64,000 bases of DNA from Saprospiraceae bacterium. Lineage in GTDB: Bacteria; Bacteroidota; Bacteroidia; Chitinophagales; Saprospiraceae. Positions 24,839-34,435 of this stretch are shown here, in pieces. The stretch spans positions 2,636,001-2,700,000 of the forward strand of contig JADJOB010000002.1 in NCBI GenBank assembly GCA_016714025.1. Direction: 5' to 3'. The position numbers were made by a program, and so were the translations under genes. The notes under the pieces were generated by a model, which worked only from the letters and a program-made list of their open reading frames with translations, searched no databases and was not told where the DNA came from. The first letter of the stretch is position 1. Each line of letters begins with the position of its first letter.

Positions 24839-26147
24839 TTTTTATCCAGTTTGTACGGTTTTCTGACATAGCCCAAACTGCTTGATTGTTTTCTAAACTA
24901 TTAAACATGGGCAGCCACTCAGAAGGTCCCCCACTATTCATCAATATATCATATCGGCGCAGTTCCAATATGGGTTTCAACGGATTTATAAGAACAGGGC
25001 AAGCCTCCACACAGGCGTTACAAGTCGTGCACGCGTACAATTCTTCCTTTGATATTTTATCAAAAAGAGATAAGCCATCTGTAATCTCAATCGTTGTCCC
25101 ATCCTCTGATTTTTTAAATGCTTTGGTTTGAACAACTTCTTCAGCCCGATCCCGAATATCCATCACAATTTTACGAGGACTCAGCTTTTTACCGGTAATA
25201 TTTGCCGGGCATACAGCTGTACAACGCCCACATTCTGTACATGAAAAAGCTTGCAATAAAATTTGTTGGGATAATTCATTTACATCTTGGGCCCCAAAAT
25301 TATTTGGCGCTTCCATTGATGGATCATTTTCCAAACCAAGCATCCCTTTAACTTCATTTTGAATATATGGGATGTTTTGAATTTCACCTCGGGGATTTAA
25401 ATCAGCATAATAGCTTGATGGGAATGCAAGAAAAATGTGTAAATGCTTTGAATAGGGCAAATAGGCAATAAACCCAAGAACAACCAAATAATGTGTCCAC
25501 CAAAAGAAGCGCTCCGTAAAGATGATCCAGTCCGCTGATAAACCACTAATAAGAGGCATGGTAGTGGAAGCAGAAAGGAAAAAAGAACCAGTGGGATGAT
25601 AGGATTCAGGTTTTAGTTGTTGTAAATATTGATCAGCGCCATTCATCATAAAAATACTTATAACAAGTATAATTTCACCCAGTAAAATAATGTTTGCATC
25701 CGCAAAAGGCCAGCCTTTCAGCTCAGGTTTATGAAAACGGCTAATTTTCAGGATATTTCTTCGTATTAAAAATACCGCTGTTGCAATTAAAGCCAAGAGC
25801 GATAAGATTTCGATGGTATTTATGGCTAAGGGGTATAAAAATCCAATTTTATTGGCAAACAGGCGATGTTTACCAAACAAACCATCCGTAAAAATTTCAA
25901 GAAATTCAACCTGAGTTAATAGAAACGCTGTATAAATAAAAAAATGGAAGATACCTGAAACAGGTTTTGTAAACATTTTACGCTGTCCCAAAGCAAATAA
26001 GAGCATATTTTTAAATCTAACCAGCGCAGATCCTTCGGGCCAATTGGGTTTCCCTAGCTTAATGGCCTGATATACCTGGGCATATCGTTTCCACGAAAAC
26101 CGCAGAATTGCAGTTGTAATTAGAATAAAGACAATGCTGTGAATCAT
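24831..26147 (-). CDS. membrane Fe-S oxidoreductase subunit (HdrC/NarI-like fusion)
   Basis: 438 residues. The first about 270 residues have some six hydrophobic segments resembling the cytochrome b-type NarI/HdrE membrane domain, with several His in the helices. The C-terminal part binds two 4Fe-4S clusters: C303, C306, C309, C313 (CTECGRCTAVCP) and C373, C376, C379, C383 (CTTCNACVEACP). With the downstream CCG protein this makes an HdrDE-like quinone-linked reductase. First gene of a three-gene unit with the CCG protein and the unknown protein at 23554. Confidence 0.88.
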   Translation of the reverse strand: MIHSIVFILITTAILRFSWKRYAQVYQAIKLGKPNWPEGSALVRFKNMLLFALGQRKMFTKPVSGIFHFFIYTAFLLTQVEFLEIFTDGLFGKHRLFANKIGFLYPLAINTIEILSLLALIATAVFLIRRNILKISRFHKPELKGWPFADANIILLGEIILVISIFMMNGADQYLQQLKPESYHPTGSFFLSASTTMPLISGLSADWIIFTERFFWWTHYLVVLGFIAYLPYSKHLHIFLAFPSSYYADLNPRGEIQNIPYIQNEVKGMLGLENDPSMEAPNNFGAQDVNELSQQILLQAFSCTECGRCTAVCPANITGKKLSPRKIVMDIRDRAEEVVQTKAFKKSEDGTTIEITDGLSLFDKISKEELYACTTCNACVEACPVLINPLKPILELRRYDILMNSGGPSEWLPMFNSLENNQAVWAMSENRTNWIKIE

Positions 26148-26206
26148 TTCAAAATAATAGATCTTTGAACAAAAATTAGGGATTTTTACCTTTTAATCAA
26201 ATCAGT

Positions 26207-26701
26207 ATGATAATTCTAAATCAGGAACAAATTAAACAAAAAATCAAACGAATGGCCATAGAAATTTATGAACGGCATTCTGATGAAAAGAAATTATTCC
26301 TCGCTGGTATCAATACCAAAGGGTATGAAATAGCCAAACTCTTAAGCCTACAAATCAGTGAGTTATCCCCAATTCAATGCGAATTACTTCATATACATAT
26401 TAACCCGGCCCAGCCTACAGAACACCCGATCAGCCTAAACGTTGATTCCTCGATGCTCCGAAATAAATCTGTAATTATTACAGATGATGTTGCAAACACA
26501 GGCAGGACCCTGTTTTATTCTTTTAAAACGATCATGGATATCGTACCAAAGAAATTGGAAGTAGCGGTTTTAATCGAACGCACGCATAAAGGGTTTCCAA
26601 TACACGTTGATTTTGTAGGAATGAAATTGGCTACTACTTTAAAGGACAATATTGAAGTAGCACTGGATTCTGCCAATGATTGGAAGGTTAGCCTAAATTA
26701 A
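26207..26701 (+). CDS. phosphoribosyltransferase family protein (PyrR-like)
   Basis: 164 residues. The PRPP-binding loop SVIITDDVANTGRTL (88-102) is diagnostic for type I phosphoribosyltransferases. The LFLAGINTKGYEIAKLL start and ALIERTHKGFPIHVDFVG end resemble PyrR/hypoxanthine-type enzymes; I cannot decide the base. No pyr operon is adjacent, which argues against a classic attenuation role. Its stop shares the TTAA at 26698-26701 with the convergent patatin gene. Confidence 0.87.
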   Translation: MIILNQEQIKQKIKRMAIEIYERHSDEKKLFLAGINTKGYEIAKLLSLQISELSPIQCELLHIHINPAQPTEHPISLNVDSSMLRNKSVIITDDVANTGRTLFYSFKTIMDIVPKKLEVAVLIERTHKGFPIHVDFVGMKLATTLKDNIEVALDSANDWKVSLN

Positions 26702-27459
26702 AGGGAATTAAATTTTGCCTCCAGTGCTTCCCGGGTTGCCTGATATCCTAAATTATACAAATCTTCAGCTGTATTTAAATCAAATTTAGAATATTGACTT
26801 ATTTTGGGAGATTCAATCAAAATATCGCAATACCCCATTTGTAATTTTGAATTATTTTGAACTGATAATTCAAGTACTCTGGTCAATAGTTTAAAGCTGT
26901 TATTAATTTCATCTGATTTGACCATTTGGACAGGCATTAAACTCACTCCAATTAAAATATCACAATGCTCCCGGATTATTGATGCTGGAAAATTCATCAA
27001 TATTCCACCATCCAGATACAGTTCATTTTCTATTTCAACAGGTTTAAATAAAAGAGGCACGCTGCAAGATGCCAAAACTGGTTTAATCACAGATCCTTCA
27101 TCGAAAATTTTAAGCTTCCCGGCAATTAAATTTGTCGCAATAACTTTTACAGGAATTTTCAGACTTTCAAATGTATCCTTGCTTAAGTTTTGAGTTAAAA
27201 TTTGCTCTAAATAATTTAAATCCATCAAGCCTTTATTTGGCAATGCCGGACGTAAGAAATTAAACCATTTGGTTTTAATTGATAAATCAAGTAAGGTTTC
27301 CGGGGAGACGCCTCCTGAAAACAGGACACCAACCAATGCTCCTGCGCTGCATCCCGATATAATATCTAATTCAATGCCTGCTTCTTTTATAAACTGCAGG
27401 GCACCAATATGGTAAATTCCTCTAGCTCCACCGCCGGAGAGGCAAAGGCCAATCCGCAT
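26698..27459 (-). CDS. patatin-like phospholipase family protein
   Basis: 253 residues. The oxyanion motif LSGGGARGIYHIGAL (8-22), nucleophile S38 in GCSAGA and catalytic D150 in LDGGILMNFP give the full Ser-Asp dyad of patatin-like lipid acyl hydrolases (RssA/YlbK-like short form). No signal peptide, so probably cytoplasmic or membrane-peripheral. It lies 3 bp after the T9SS cupredoxin gene on the same strand and is likely cotranscribed with it. Confidence 0.92.
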   Translation of the reverse strand: MRIGLCLSGGGARGIYHIGALQFIKEAGIELDIISGCSAGALVGVLFSGGVSPETLLDLSIKTKWFNFLRPALPNKGLMDLNYLEQILTQNLSKDTFESLKIPVKVIATNLIAGKLKIFDEGSVIKPVLASCSVPLLFKPVEIENELYLDGGILMNFPASIIREHCDILIGVSLMPVQMVKSDEINNSFKLLTRVLELSVQNNSKLQMGYCDILIESPKISQYSKFDLNTAEDLYNLGYQATREALEAKFNSL

Positions 27460-27462
27460 GTA

Positions 27463-29142
27463 TTATAATTTTATAAAACGAAAGCGAGATGTTTTTTCGC
27501 CAGCTACACTTAAAAAATAAACTCCTGGAGCAAGATCTAATCTTGAAGGATTCTGAATTATTAAATTTTGAATTAATTTACCTTGTGCATTGTATATAGA
27601 AGCTGCACTTCCAACAAGGGCATTTGTGTTAAAGTAAATTAGATTATCGACCGGGTTAGGATAAATCTTTATTGATTCCTGGTTTAGATTAGTAGCATCA
27701 ACAATTAATTTAATATCAGCCAAATATCTGGGTTGAATTTGATATCCTTCAAGAAAAGGATTGATTGCGTCAAATTGGGAACCCAATCCTGTTAAGTCAA
27801 ATTTGCCGACCGGAGCTGAAGTGCCGTGTATATTCACATCATTGTCAATGCGCATATCAAAGGTATTTGTCCCATCGGTAACTTTTACCGTAAAGCCTAG
27901 CGGATTATTTGACCAGGTACCTGGATCAACTAATTCCATTTTTTTCATTTGGATTAACTGGGACTCAGTCGACTCATTTAAATATTTTACAACCGTGGGT
28001 TGAAAAAGCGAATTTCCTACAGATAGTTTTGTGATGCTATCTGGTATTATTTGAATAAGACCATTAAATTGAGTTATTAGGCCCTTAACTCGAATCAAAT
28101 CTCCTTCTGTAACTGTGTACGCTAAATTTCCTGAACTTAAAAACACTGCAATCCCATCATTAAATTGGTCTATCAAAGTAAATTGCAAACCAATTGGACG
28201 CAAGTTGACTCCATAAACAACCCCTTCCAAACTGTATCTCCTGTTTAGACTGTCTGCCAAGCCATTAAAATCAGTAGAACTTATTATTCCAATTGGCAAT
28301 GAGGGATAAAGGTCATCCTTAATTTTAACTATAACGGTACCTTTCATACCATTTGATGCATGTACATCACATTGATAATTATAAATGCCCGGTTGATTAA
28401 ACTTATAAATGTAAGACCATAAAGCGGTAGAAGGCAATCCATTTCCAAAAGATTCAGGGTTTGCTGTAAATATCGATTTACTTCCATTTACATTATGGTG
28501 TCCCCCTTTATTGAGCCATTCCACTTTTTCACCAACAAAAATTTCAATAGTATCCGGATCAAATTTAAAATCAGACACATTAATCGTATAATCTGCACAA
28601 GAAATACTATTTACAGCATTAGGACTTGCAAACAGAAATTTCCCATTAATCTCTACTCCAACAGCATTTTTTGAAGCACCCCAATAGTTTTCAAGATTAT
28701 TATCTATGTTGTCACGGCACAATTCCAAGCTTGCTCCATTGCCATTTGCATTTGAATCCCATGTGCCAAAATAATGAACACTATCGACAGGGTTTTGATT
28801 TGAATCCAGCAAAGTAATTACTTCATCTGTATTCCTTAAGCCCCCGCTAGTCCATTCAAGAGCTGGGAATCCAAAAACAGAATCAAATTTTAAGGAATTT
28901 ACACAAATAATAAAATATGCATTTGGAGCCATTGTGGTGTCAGGAAATGTAATGACAACGGCATCTTTAATGGAATAATCCTTTAAATTTACTGCCTGAT
29001 TTCCTGCATTATAAAATTCAATATATTCTAAAACATCAGTCCCACTTTCAGGGGGGTTAAACATGATTTCGTTAATTACGATCTGACTATTTGCCAGCGT
29101 CAACATACTTGTTAAGGAAAGTACCAGCATGATCCGTTTCAT
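27463..29142 (-). CDS. secreted lamin-tail/cupredoxin/OB-like protein with T9SS sorting domain
   Basis: 559 residues. Order: signal peptide (IMLVLSLTSMLTLANSQ), lamin-tail domain (about 20-145; IVINEIMFNPP, EYIEFYNAGNQAVNLKDYSI), plastocyanin-like cupredoxin (about 185-275), an OB-fold-like region (about 285-375; YSLEGVVYG, EGDLIRVKGLITQFNG), and a type A T9SS domain (IYPNPVDNLIYF ... APGVYFLSV). The cupredoxin keeps all type 1 copper ligands: H216, C258, H261, M266 with the C-x2-H-x4-M spacing of plastocyanin. So it should be a copper protein carried to the cell surface. Role unknown: electron transfer or copper binding are guesses. Confidence 0.87.
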   Translation of the reverse strand: MKRIMLVLSLTSMLTLANSQIVINEIMFNPPESGTDVLEYIEFYNAGNQAVNLKDYSIKDAVVITFPDTTMAPNAYFIICVNSLKFDSVFGFPALEWTSGGLRNTDEVITLLDSNQNPVDSVHYFGTWDSNANGNGASLELCRDNIDNNLENYWGASKNAVGVEINGKFLFASPNAVNSISCADYTINVSDFKFDPDTIEIFVGEKVEWLNKGGHHNVNGSKSIFTANPESFGNGLPSTALWSYIYKFNQPGIYNYQCDVHASNGMKGTVIVKIKDDLYPSLPIGIISSTDFNGLADSLNRRYSLEGVVYGVNLRPIGLQFTLIDQFNDGIAVFLSSGNLAYTVTEGDLIRVKGLITQFNGLIQIIPDSITKLSVGNSLFQPTVVKYLNESTESQLIQMKKMELVDPGTWSNNPLGFTVKVTDGTNTFDMRIDNDVNIHGTSAPVGKFDLTGLGSQFDAINPFLEGYQIQPRYLADIKLIVDATNLNQESIKIYPNPVDNLIYFNTNALVGSAASIYNAQGKLIQNLIIQNPSRLDLAPGVYFLSVAGEKTSRFRFIKL

Positions 29143-29156
29143 ACTTCTATTTTTTA

Positions 29157-29164
29157 CAAATATA
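29157..29164 (-). promoter_or_regulatory. possible -7 promoter element for the cupredoxin/patatin unit
   Basis: Minus strand TATATTTG fits TAnnTTTG, 14 nt upstream of the ATG at 29142. A TTTG occurs 25 nt further upstream (29190-29193). Confidence 0.45.
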
Positions 29165-29183
29165 AACAGATTTAAACTTAAAT

Positions 29184-29229
29184 AAAAGACAAAAGGCAGG
29201 TTTTAATCAAAACCTGCCTTTTGTCTTTT
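29184..29229. terminator. strong intrinsic terminator, perfect 21-bp arms
   Basis: 29184-29204 is the exact reverse complement of 29209-29229, with a 4-nt loop (AATC). The core is AAAAGGCAGG/CCTGCCTTTT with A- and T-rich outer stems that double as U-tracts in either direction. It lies 31 bp past the stop of the TonB-receptor gene and before the next promoter. Confidence 0.88.
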
Positions 29230-29260
29230 ACAATGAACTCTGTAAAGAGTCCTGATTGTG

Positions 29261-32200
29261 TTAATTGAATATATACCGAACTCCTAGTTGGATCTGATAT
29301 ACATCGGCTAAACTTGCTCTTTTAACAATTAATTTTTCAGGATACTTTCCATTTACTTTAGTGAATGTGTAATATGGAATATTGGCAGCATCCCTGCTTT
29401 CAAACTTCAAAGGGGAAGACGAAATCAATTGATCTCCAACTCCTAATGAAGGATCAATCAAATTCAAGAAATTTTGGATGTCAGCCCGAATCTGAATTCT
29501 GTTCTTATTTTGTCCAACAGTCAATCCAAATTCTTGAATGAATGATAAATCCACAGTGGTTAGAAAAGGTAAAATACCGCCATTGCGCTCATAATATTTT
29601 CCTTTGTACTTAGATAATTCTTCATTATTGTTAACAAATTTCATAAATGCATCCCGTTGCTCTTGCTCTGTTGCAGCGTCTTTAAAGTGAATTTCACTTC
29701 CATCATTTGGGACATACATCAAGTCATTAGCTGATTGTCCATCGTTATTTAAATCACCAGCAGTTACTAAATTAAAGCGGGATTGGTTGCTCGATTGCAT
29801 AAATATTGAAATCTGAGATGAAATATTCTTTAAGTATGATTTTTTATAAGACAAAGCTGCAATAAAACGGTGTCTTTGATCAAAATCGGAATAGGCTAAA
29901 TTAGGCAAATTATTGCCATTTACAGTTACCTGATCACGCCAGGAACTAAATGCTATAGAGCCAGCAGCCATAATGTCCTTTGCCTCTGAAAAATTATAGG
30001 CTGCCATTGCATAAAGGCCATTTTTAAATTGTCTTTCCAACTTTGGACTGATACTGTAAGCAAAACCCTCTGATGTATTTTTAAGCAATATGGCATCAGA
30101 TACATTTGCATACAATCTGTTTGCTGTACCGCCATTAAATAAAGGTCTATTATCTACCCCACTTAAATTTTTTGTTGGGGTGATTTGATTTGCATTTACA
30201 TAAGCTACATTGTTTATCGTTTTACTGTAAATTCCTTCTATGCTGGCTACAAAATCCCATGGCAATGAATAATCAACAGCCAGGTTGACCCGAGCCAATT
30301 GTGGCAATTTGAAGTTCTTATCTGTAACCGCTAAATTAAAATTAGGTGCAGCTGATGGGTTATCTGGAACGTATTTATCAACTTCTTCTGAAAATGGATA
30401 TTTAGTTGTGTTGTTAGAATTAATAGAGTTTTTGGTTACCCCATTATTGCCAACTTGATTAGAAATCCAAACAAAAGGAACACGTCCTGTAAACACACCT
30501 ATACCTCCCCTAAATTGCAATTTCCTGTTGCCCATAACATCGTAATTAAATCCCATTCTTGGAGAAAACAAGGTTCTTGATTTTGGCAAAACGTTTGTTT
30601 CAAATTGAATAATTTCTCCATCGGAGTCTTTAAAATTATAAGTAGCTGCCAATTGATTTCGGTATGCTGATCCAGAATAATAATGAGGTCTGTCTAAACG
30701 AAATCCAAAGGTTACATTCAAACGATCATTTAAAGATGAAACATTATCCTGGAAATAAATACCTGGCTGCTTTATGGTAATTTTATCTATTGGCAACTGA
30801 CCTCCCGGCAATATTGAAAAGCCCAATTCATAATTAGGCAAAGTGACTGTTTCGCCATTTGCAGATTTGTAAAAATCATTCAAACTTGCAAACGTATATT
30901 TTCCATACCAGGTTGGAGTAAATGTATTTTCAAAATCAAATGACTCAAAGTTAAATCCGGCAGTAACCGTGTGACCATTCAAATACCAGGTTATGTTGTC
31001 TTGAATTTGTATGGTATTTGCATCTAAGCGGTTATTGGGTGTAAATGGTTCATAACCAAACGATGTATAAGTGATATTTCCTTCACGAATGTCCACCAAT
31101 GGAAACACTGAACCTGGACTTTCTCTGTAATCCCGATTTGCGGTAAAACCAATTTGAACCTGATTAGAAGCTTTAGAGCCAAATAAAGTATTTAATTCTA
31201 AAATGCCTGAATGGATATCATTGTTAATTATATAATTTGTATTTTTAAAATTCAAATTGTTTAAATTTCCATTCCTGAATCCCGCTGCACCAGAACCACT
31301 TGCCAATACATCACGATACGATCTTAAATAATTGTATCTAAAACTTAATTTATTGGATTTATTAATATTATAATCTATTTTACCCAACAACTTGTTGCTG
31401 TATGTTTGCAAAGCATATCCATCATATACGCCTGGATCATAATCATATTTATCGATCAGGAATTGACGCAGACTATCCATCGTTGTTGATTTCACTCTGG
31501 TAATATTTCCTCCTACAGATTCACCAGGTCTCTGTGCACGATATTGCAGAGGATCATCGCGTCGCTCTCCTTCAGCATTTACAAAAAAGAATAATTTGTT
31601 TTTTACTATCGCGCCGCCCAGACTTGCTCCAAATTGTTTTACATCAAAATCCAATACGGTAACATTAAATGTATCGGCTTTTTTGCCTACAAAATTTTGA
31701 TTTCTTAAATTGTAATAAGCTGTTCCGGAAAATTTATTGGAACCAGATTTAGTGACGGCATTTACACCAGCTCCTGTAAATCCAGACAAACGCACATCAT
31801 AAGCACCGAGATTTACTTGAACTTCTTCAATGGCATCAAGACCTACCGGCGTTGCATTAGACTGCCCTCCAGGAGTAGAAGCCAGGCCAAAACTGTTATT
31901 GAAAATTGAACCATCAAGGCTCAGATTATTGTATCTGCTATCATTCCCAAGAAAAGAAGTCCCGGGTGCAGTAGTAGTTGAAACGGAAGACAATCTGCTT
32001 TGAGGTGTAAGTCTAACAAAATCATTCAAATTTCTACCAAGTGACGGGAGTGCTTCCAATGCTTCTCTCTTTATGTTTGTTGCTGCACCTGTGCGTTCAG
32101 AATTCAAAATTTCATTTGTTTTAGCTGTAACTAAAACCTCATTTAACACCACAGCTTCCTCTGTCAACTGGCCATTATATCTCAAATTTTGGCCAAGAGA

Positions 32201-32512
32201 AAGGTAAATCCCTTCTTCTTCAAGGTTTTTATAGCCTACATAAGTGATCGTTATTTTATAAGGACCTCCAACTCTTAAACTTGGAATGTTATAACGACCA
32301 TCTTCTCGCGTATAAACGCCATAAATTGAACCTGAAGGAAGATGTGTGACTTGCACACTAGCAGCAATTAACGGCTCTCCTTTAGCATCTGTGACCGTTC
32401 CTAGAATCTGAGCATTTGTTGTGCCCTGTGCAAACATTGAATTTGTACAGAGAAGTTTCATTGCTAAAATGCACAAAACAATGAATACAGACTTTGTTGT
32501 ACTTCGTTTCAT
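29261..32512 (-). CDS. TonB-dependent receptor, Oar-like, with carboxypeptidase-like N-terminal domain
   Basis: 1083 residues from ATG 32512; the longer in-frame ATG at 32545 touches the promoter and would spoil the signal peptide (STTKSVFIVLCILAMKLLC). A carboxypeptidase-regulatory-like domain (ILGTVTDAKGEPLIAASVQV) precedes the plug (about 135-260; GVNAVTKSGSNKFSGTAYY) and a long outer-membrane beta-barrel ending in LADVYQIQLGVRYIFN. The best match by style is the OmpA/Oar-like subgroup of TonB receptors in Bacteroidota and myxobacteria. Substrate unknown; no SusD partner is adjacent, so a polysaccharide locus is unlikely. Confidence 0.9.
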   Translation of the reverse strand: MKRSTTKSVFIVLCILAMKLLCTNSMFAQGTTNAQILGTVTDAKGEPLIAASVQVTHLPSGSIYGVYTREDGRYNIPSLRVGGPYKITITYVGYKNLEEEGIYLSLGQNLRYNGQLTEEAVVLNEVLVTAKTNEILNSERTGAATNIKREALEALPSLGRNLNDFVRLTPQSRLSSVSTTTAPGTSFLGNDSRYNNLSLDGSIFNNSFGLASTPGGQSNATPVGLDAIEEVQVNLGAYDVRLSGFTGAGVNAVTKSGSNKFSGTAYYNLRNQNFVGKKADTFNVTVLDFDVKQFGASLGGAIVKNKLFFFVNAEGERRDDPLQYRAQRPGESVGGNITRVKSTTMDSLRQFLIDKYDYDPGVYDGYALQTYSNKLLGKIDYNINKSNKLSFRYNYLRSYRDVLASGSGAAGFRNGNLNNLNFKNTNYIINNDIHSGILELNTLFGSKASNQVQIGFTANRDYRESPGSVFPLVDIREGNITYTSFGYEPFTPNNRLDANTIQIQDNITWYLNGHTVTAGFNFESFDFENTFTPTWYGKYTFASLNDFYKSANGETVTLPNYELGFSILPGGQLPIDKITIKQPGIYFQDNVSSLNDRLNVTFGFRLDRPHYYSGSAYRNQLAATYNFKDSDGEIIQFETNVLPKSRTLFSPRMGFNYDVMGNRKLQFRGGIGVFTGRVPFVWISNQVGNNGVTKNSINSNNTTKYPFSEEVDKYVPDNPSAAPNFNLAVTDKNFKLPQLARVNLAVDYSLPWDFVASIEGIYSKTINNVAYVNANQITPTKNLSGVDNRPLFNGGTANRLYANVSDAILLKNTSEGFAYSISPKLERQFKNGLYAMAAYNFSEAKDIMAAGSIAFSSWRDQVTVNGNNLPNLAYSDFDQRHRFIAALSYKKSYLKNISSQISIFMQSSNQSRFNLVTAGDLNNDGQSANDLMYVPNDGSEIHFKDAATEQEQRDAFMKFVNNNEELSKYKGKYYERNGGILPFLTTVDLSFIQEFGLTVGQNKNRIQIRADIQNFLNLIDPSLGVGDQLISSSPLKFESRDAANIPYYTFTKVNGKYPEKLIVKRASLADVYQIQLGVRYIFN

Positions 32513-32546
32513 AATTAGTTTTTTAGAAAAAAGGATTAAAATCAAG

Positions 32547-32554
32547 CAAAGTTA
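32547..32554 (-). promoter_or_regulatory. possible -7 promoter element for the Oar-like receptor
   Basis: Minus strand TAACTTTG fits TAnnTTTG, 34 nt upstream of the ATG at 32512 and directly upstream of the alternative ATG at 32545, which it would leave almost leaderless. Confidence 0.42.
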
Positions 32555-32640
32555 AAATTCTAATCCTACACCTATATTATTTTATTATAAAATAATAATT
32601 TATATATTACAATGCTGTTAATCAGGCGATTATAAGTTTA

Positions 32641-33564
32641 TTAACGCGCTGGCAGGAAATTTTCAGCGATCATGCAACGGGCGCTCCCTCCTCCAACCGT
32701 TTCAATAATATCCAATGGAATTATGGCAAATTCCGTTGATTTTTCCAAACGAACTCGCTGGCTTTGGGTTAATGAATTAAAAGCACTTTCAGAACAAACT
32801 AATAGTGGAGAACCCTTTAGATTTTTTAACAGCAACATATTCCCGGCAAATTGATTCATCTGACTAAAACTAATTTCAATCAATTCCTTTTCAGATTGAG
32901 AAAATGAGTCCATTAACTTTTGTTGCTGTGATTCGGGTATGGATTCCATGCAACAGATCACAAAGTCTGAACCCATAGCCATCATTACATTGGTATGGTA
33001 AATTTCATTCTGTTGGGCATCTGCTGCATTAAATAATACAGTTTGATAGCCACTTAATAAAGCAAATTTATGAAGGACCCTCGGATCGGTTCTGGGACTC
33101 AGACACGCATATGCTATTTCATGAATTCTATCCAATATCAAACTTCCGGTCCCTTCTAAATACTGTTCATGTTCTTCAAATAATTCAAGACTGTAGCGCT
33201 TTGTTACCAAATACTTTTCAGTTAAATTATCAATAATATCTTCCCTACGCTCCTTTCTACGGATTAAAGCTTGCATCGGATACGTATAAATAGTCCCATT
33301 TTCATCAGTTGATATCCAATTATTAGGAAAAACCGAATCAGGCAAAATGGTATCCGGAAGATCTTCATATACATCGACATGCACCCCTTTTGTTGTTAAG
33401 GTGTTTACCATATTATCAAATTCTATTAGGGCTTTATCGCGAATTTCTTCTGCGCTTAATATCGATATATTTTTTTGAAATTTATTACTGGCTTCAGTTT
33501 CAAGATTAAATCCAAAATGTCCTGGACGCACCATGAAAATGCGATTTGTTAGTTGTTGTTTCAT
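32641..33564 (-). CDS. ctlX: CtlX-type citrulline/arginine amidinohydrolase-like protein
   Basis: 307 residues. Member of the amidinotransferase/arginine deiminase superfamily: DSVFPNNWISTDENGTIYTYPM near the N-terminal third, GTGSLILDRIHEIAYACLS with substrate-side acidic residues, IYHTNVMMAMG for the His, and the catalytic Cys at C297 in GGGSARCMIAENFLP. This pattern matches proteins called CtlX (citrulline utilisation hydrolase) in Bacteroidota. Reaction on citrulline versus arginine is inferred from the family. It follows the queuosine-precursor transporter gene by 8 bp. Confidence 0.85.
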   Translation of the reverse strand: MKQQLTNRIFMVRPGHFGFNLETEASNKFQKNISILSAEEIRDKALIEFDNMVNTLTTKGVHVDVYEDLPDTILPDSVFPNNWISTDENGTIYTYPMQALIRRKERREDIIDNLTEKYLVTKRYSLELFEEHEQYLEGTGSLILDRIHEIAYACLSPRTDPRVLHKFALLSGYQTVLFNAADAQQNEIYHTNVMMAMGSDFVICCMESIPESQQQKLMDSFSQSEKELIEISFSQMNQFAGNMLLLKNLKGSPLLVCSESAFNSLTQSQRVRLEKSTEFAIIPLDIIETVGGGSARCMIAENFLPAR

Positions 33565-33572
33565 AGATAAAT

Positions 33573-34379
33573 TTATAATTTCATAGCATCTTCCTTCAAT
33601 TCATTGCTTAAGTCATCTCCAAGATAAAGATGTATTATAGAATGAATCAAATAAATTACAGGGGTTAAGCCAATGGCCATGCAAACTTTATAGATATAAT
33701 TGACGGTTCCTATTGCCAGAACCAATGATAATGGCCAATTGGCACCAAAGTAAAATGCAATAAACAGAACAATATAACTGTCAAAAAATTGGGAAATCAA
33801 AGTAGATCCAGTTGCTCGCAACCAAATGCTTTTATTGCCGGTAAGTAACTTTATTTTATGGAATATTAATGCATCCAGTATCTGACCGATGATAAATGCT
33901 ACAATTGATGCAAGAATAATTTTTAATCCTTGCCCAAAAACCAGTGAAAAAGCAGTATTGTAATTGGATACCTCACTTGAAAGCTGTTGTTTCTTTTGAG
34001 GATCAGTAATAAAATCTAAGTGCGAACTTGGCCAAAAATCAGCCGGAACCAAATGAATCGCTAAATACACAAACAAAAACGCATACCCAATCATAAAAAT
34101 AGCTAACCAACTCAGCCTAATTACCCCACGCCTCCCAAAATACTCATTAATTATGTCAGTCATTATAAATACAACCGGCCAAATTAAGACACCTGCAGTC
34201 AACTGAAATGATAAATCTTTGTGTCCAAAGAAGTTAAAAGAACTTAAAGGAAGATTTAGAGACTTTTCCAGCGAAAATATCTTAACACCAATAAATTCGG
34301 CAATTAGAGCATTTGTAATAAATATAGCCGAAAGAATAATAAAAAGTCTGGTAGCCTTATTTTTATGCTGGTTTTTCAT
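33573..34379 (-). CDS. queuosine precursor transporter (YhhQ/VUT family)
   Basis: 268 residues with about six membrane segments. Family features are the N-terminal LSAIFITNALIAEFIGVKI, GVLIWPVVFIMTDIINEYFGRR and RATGSTLISQFFDSYIVLFIAF blocks. YhhQ-family proteins import preQ0/preQ1 for queuosine tRNA modification. Starts 56 bp from the divergent Hsp70 gene; the downstream CtlX gene is probably on the same transcript, without obvious functional link. Confidence 0.92.
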   Translation of the reverse strand: MKNQHKNKATRLFIILSAIFITNALIAEFIGVKIFSLEKSLNLPLSSFNFFGHKDLSFQLTAGVLIWPVVFIMTDIINEYFGRRGVIRLSWLAIFMIGYAFLFVYLAIHLVPADFWPSSHLDFITDPQKKQQLSSEVSNYNTAFSLVFGQGLKIILASIVAFIIGQILDALIFHKIKLLTGNKSIWLRATGSTLISQFFDSYIVLFIAFYFGANWPLSLVLAIGTVNYIYKVCMAIGLTPVIYLIHSIIHLYLGDDLSNELKEDAMKL

Positions 34380-34435
34380 GCAAGCCTAAACAATCCTGTA
34401 ATTAATTAGGTTTAATTGCCAGAATCGCCTTATAA

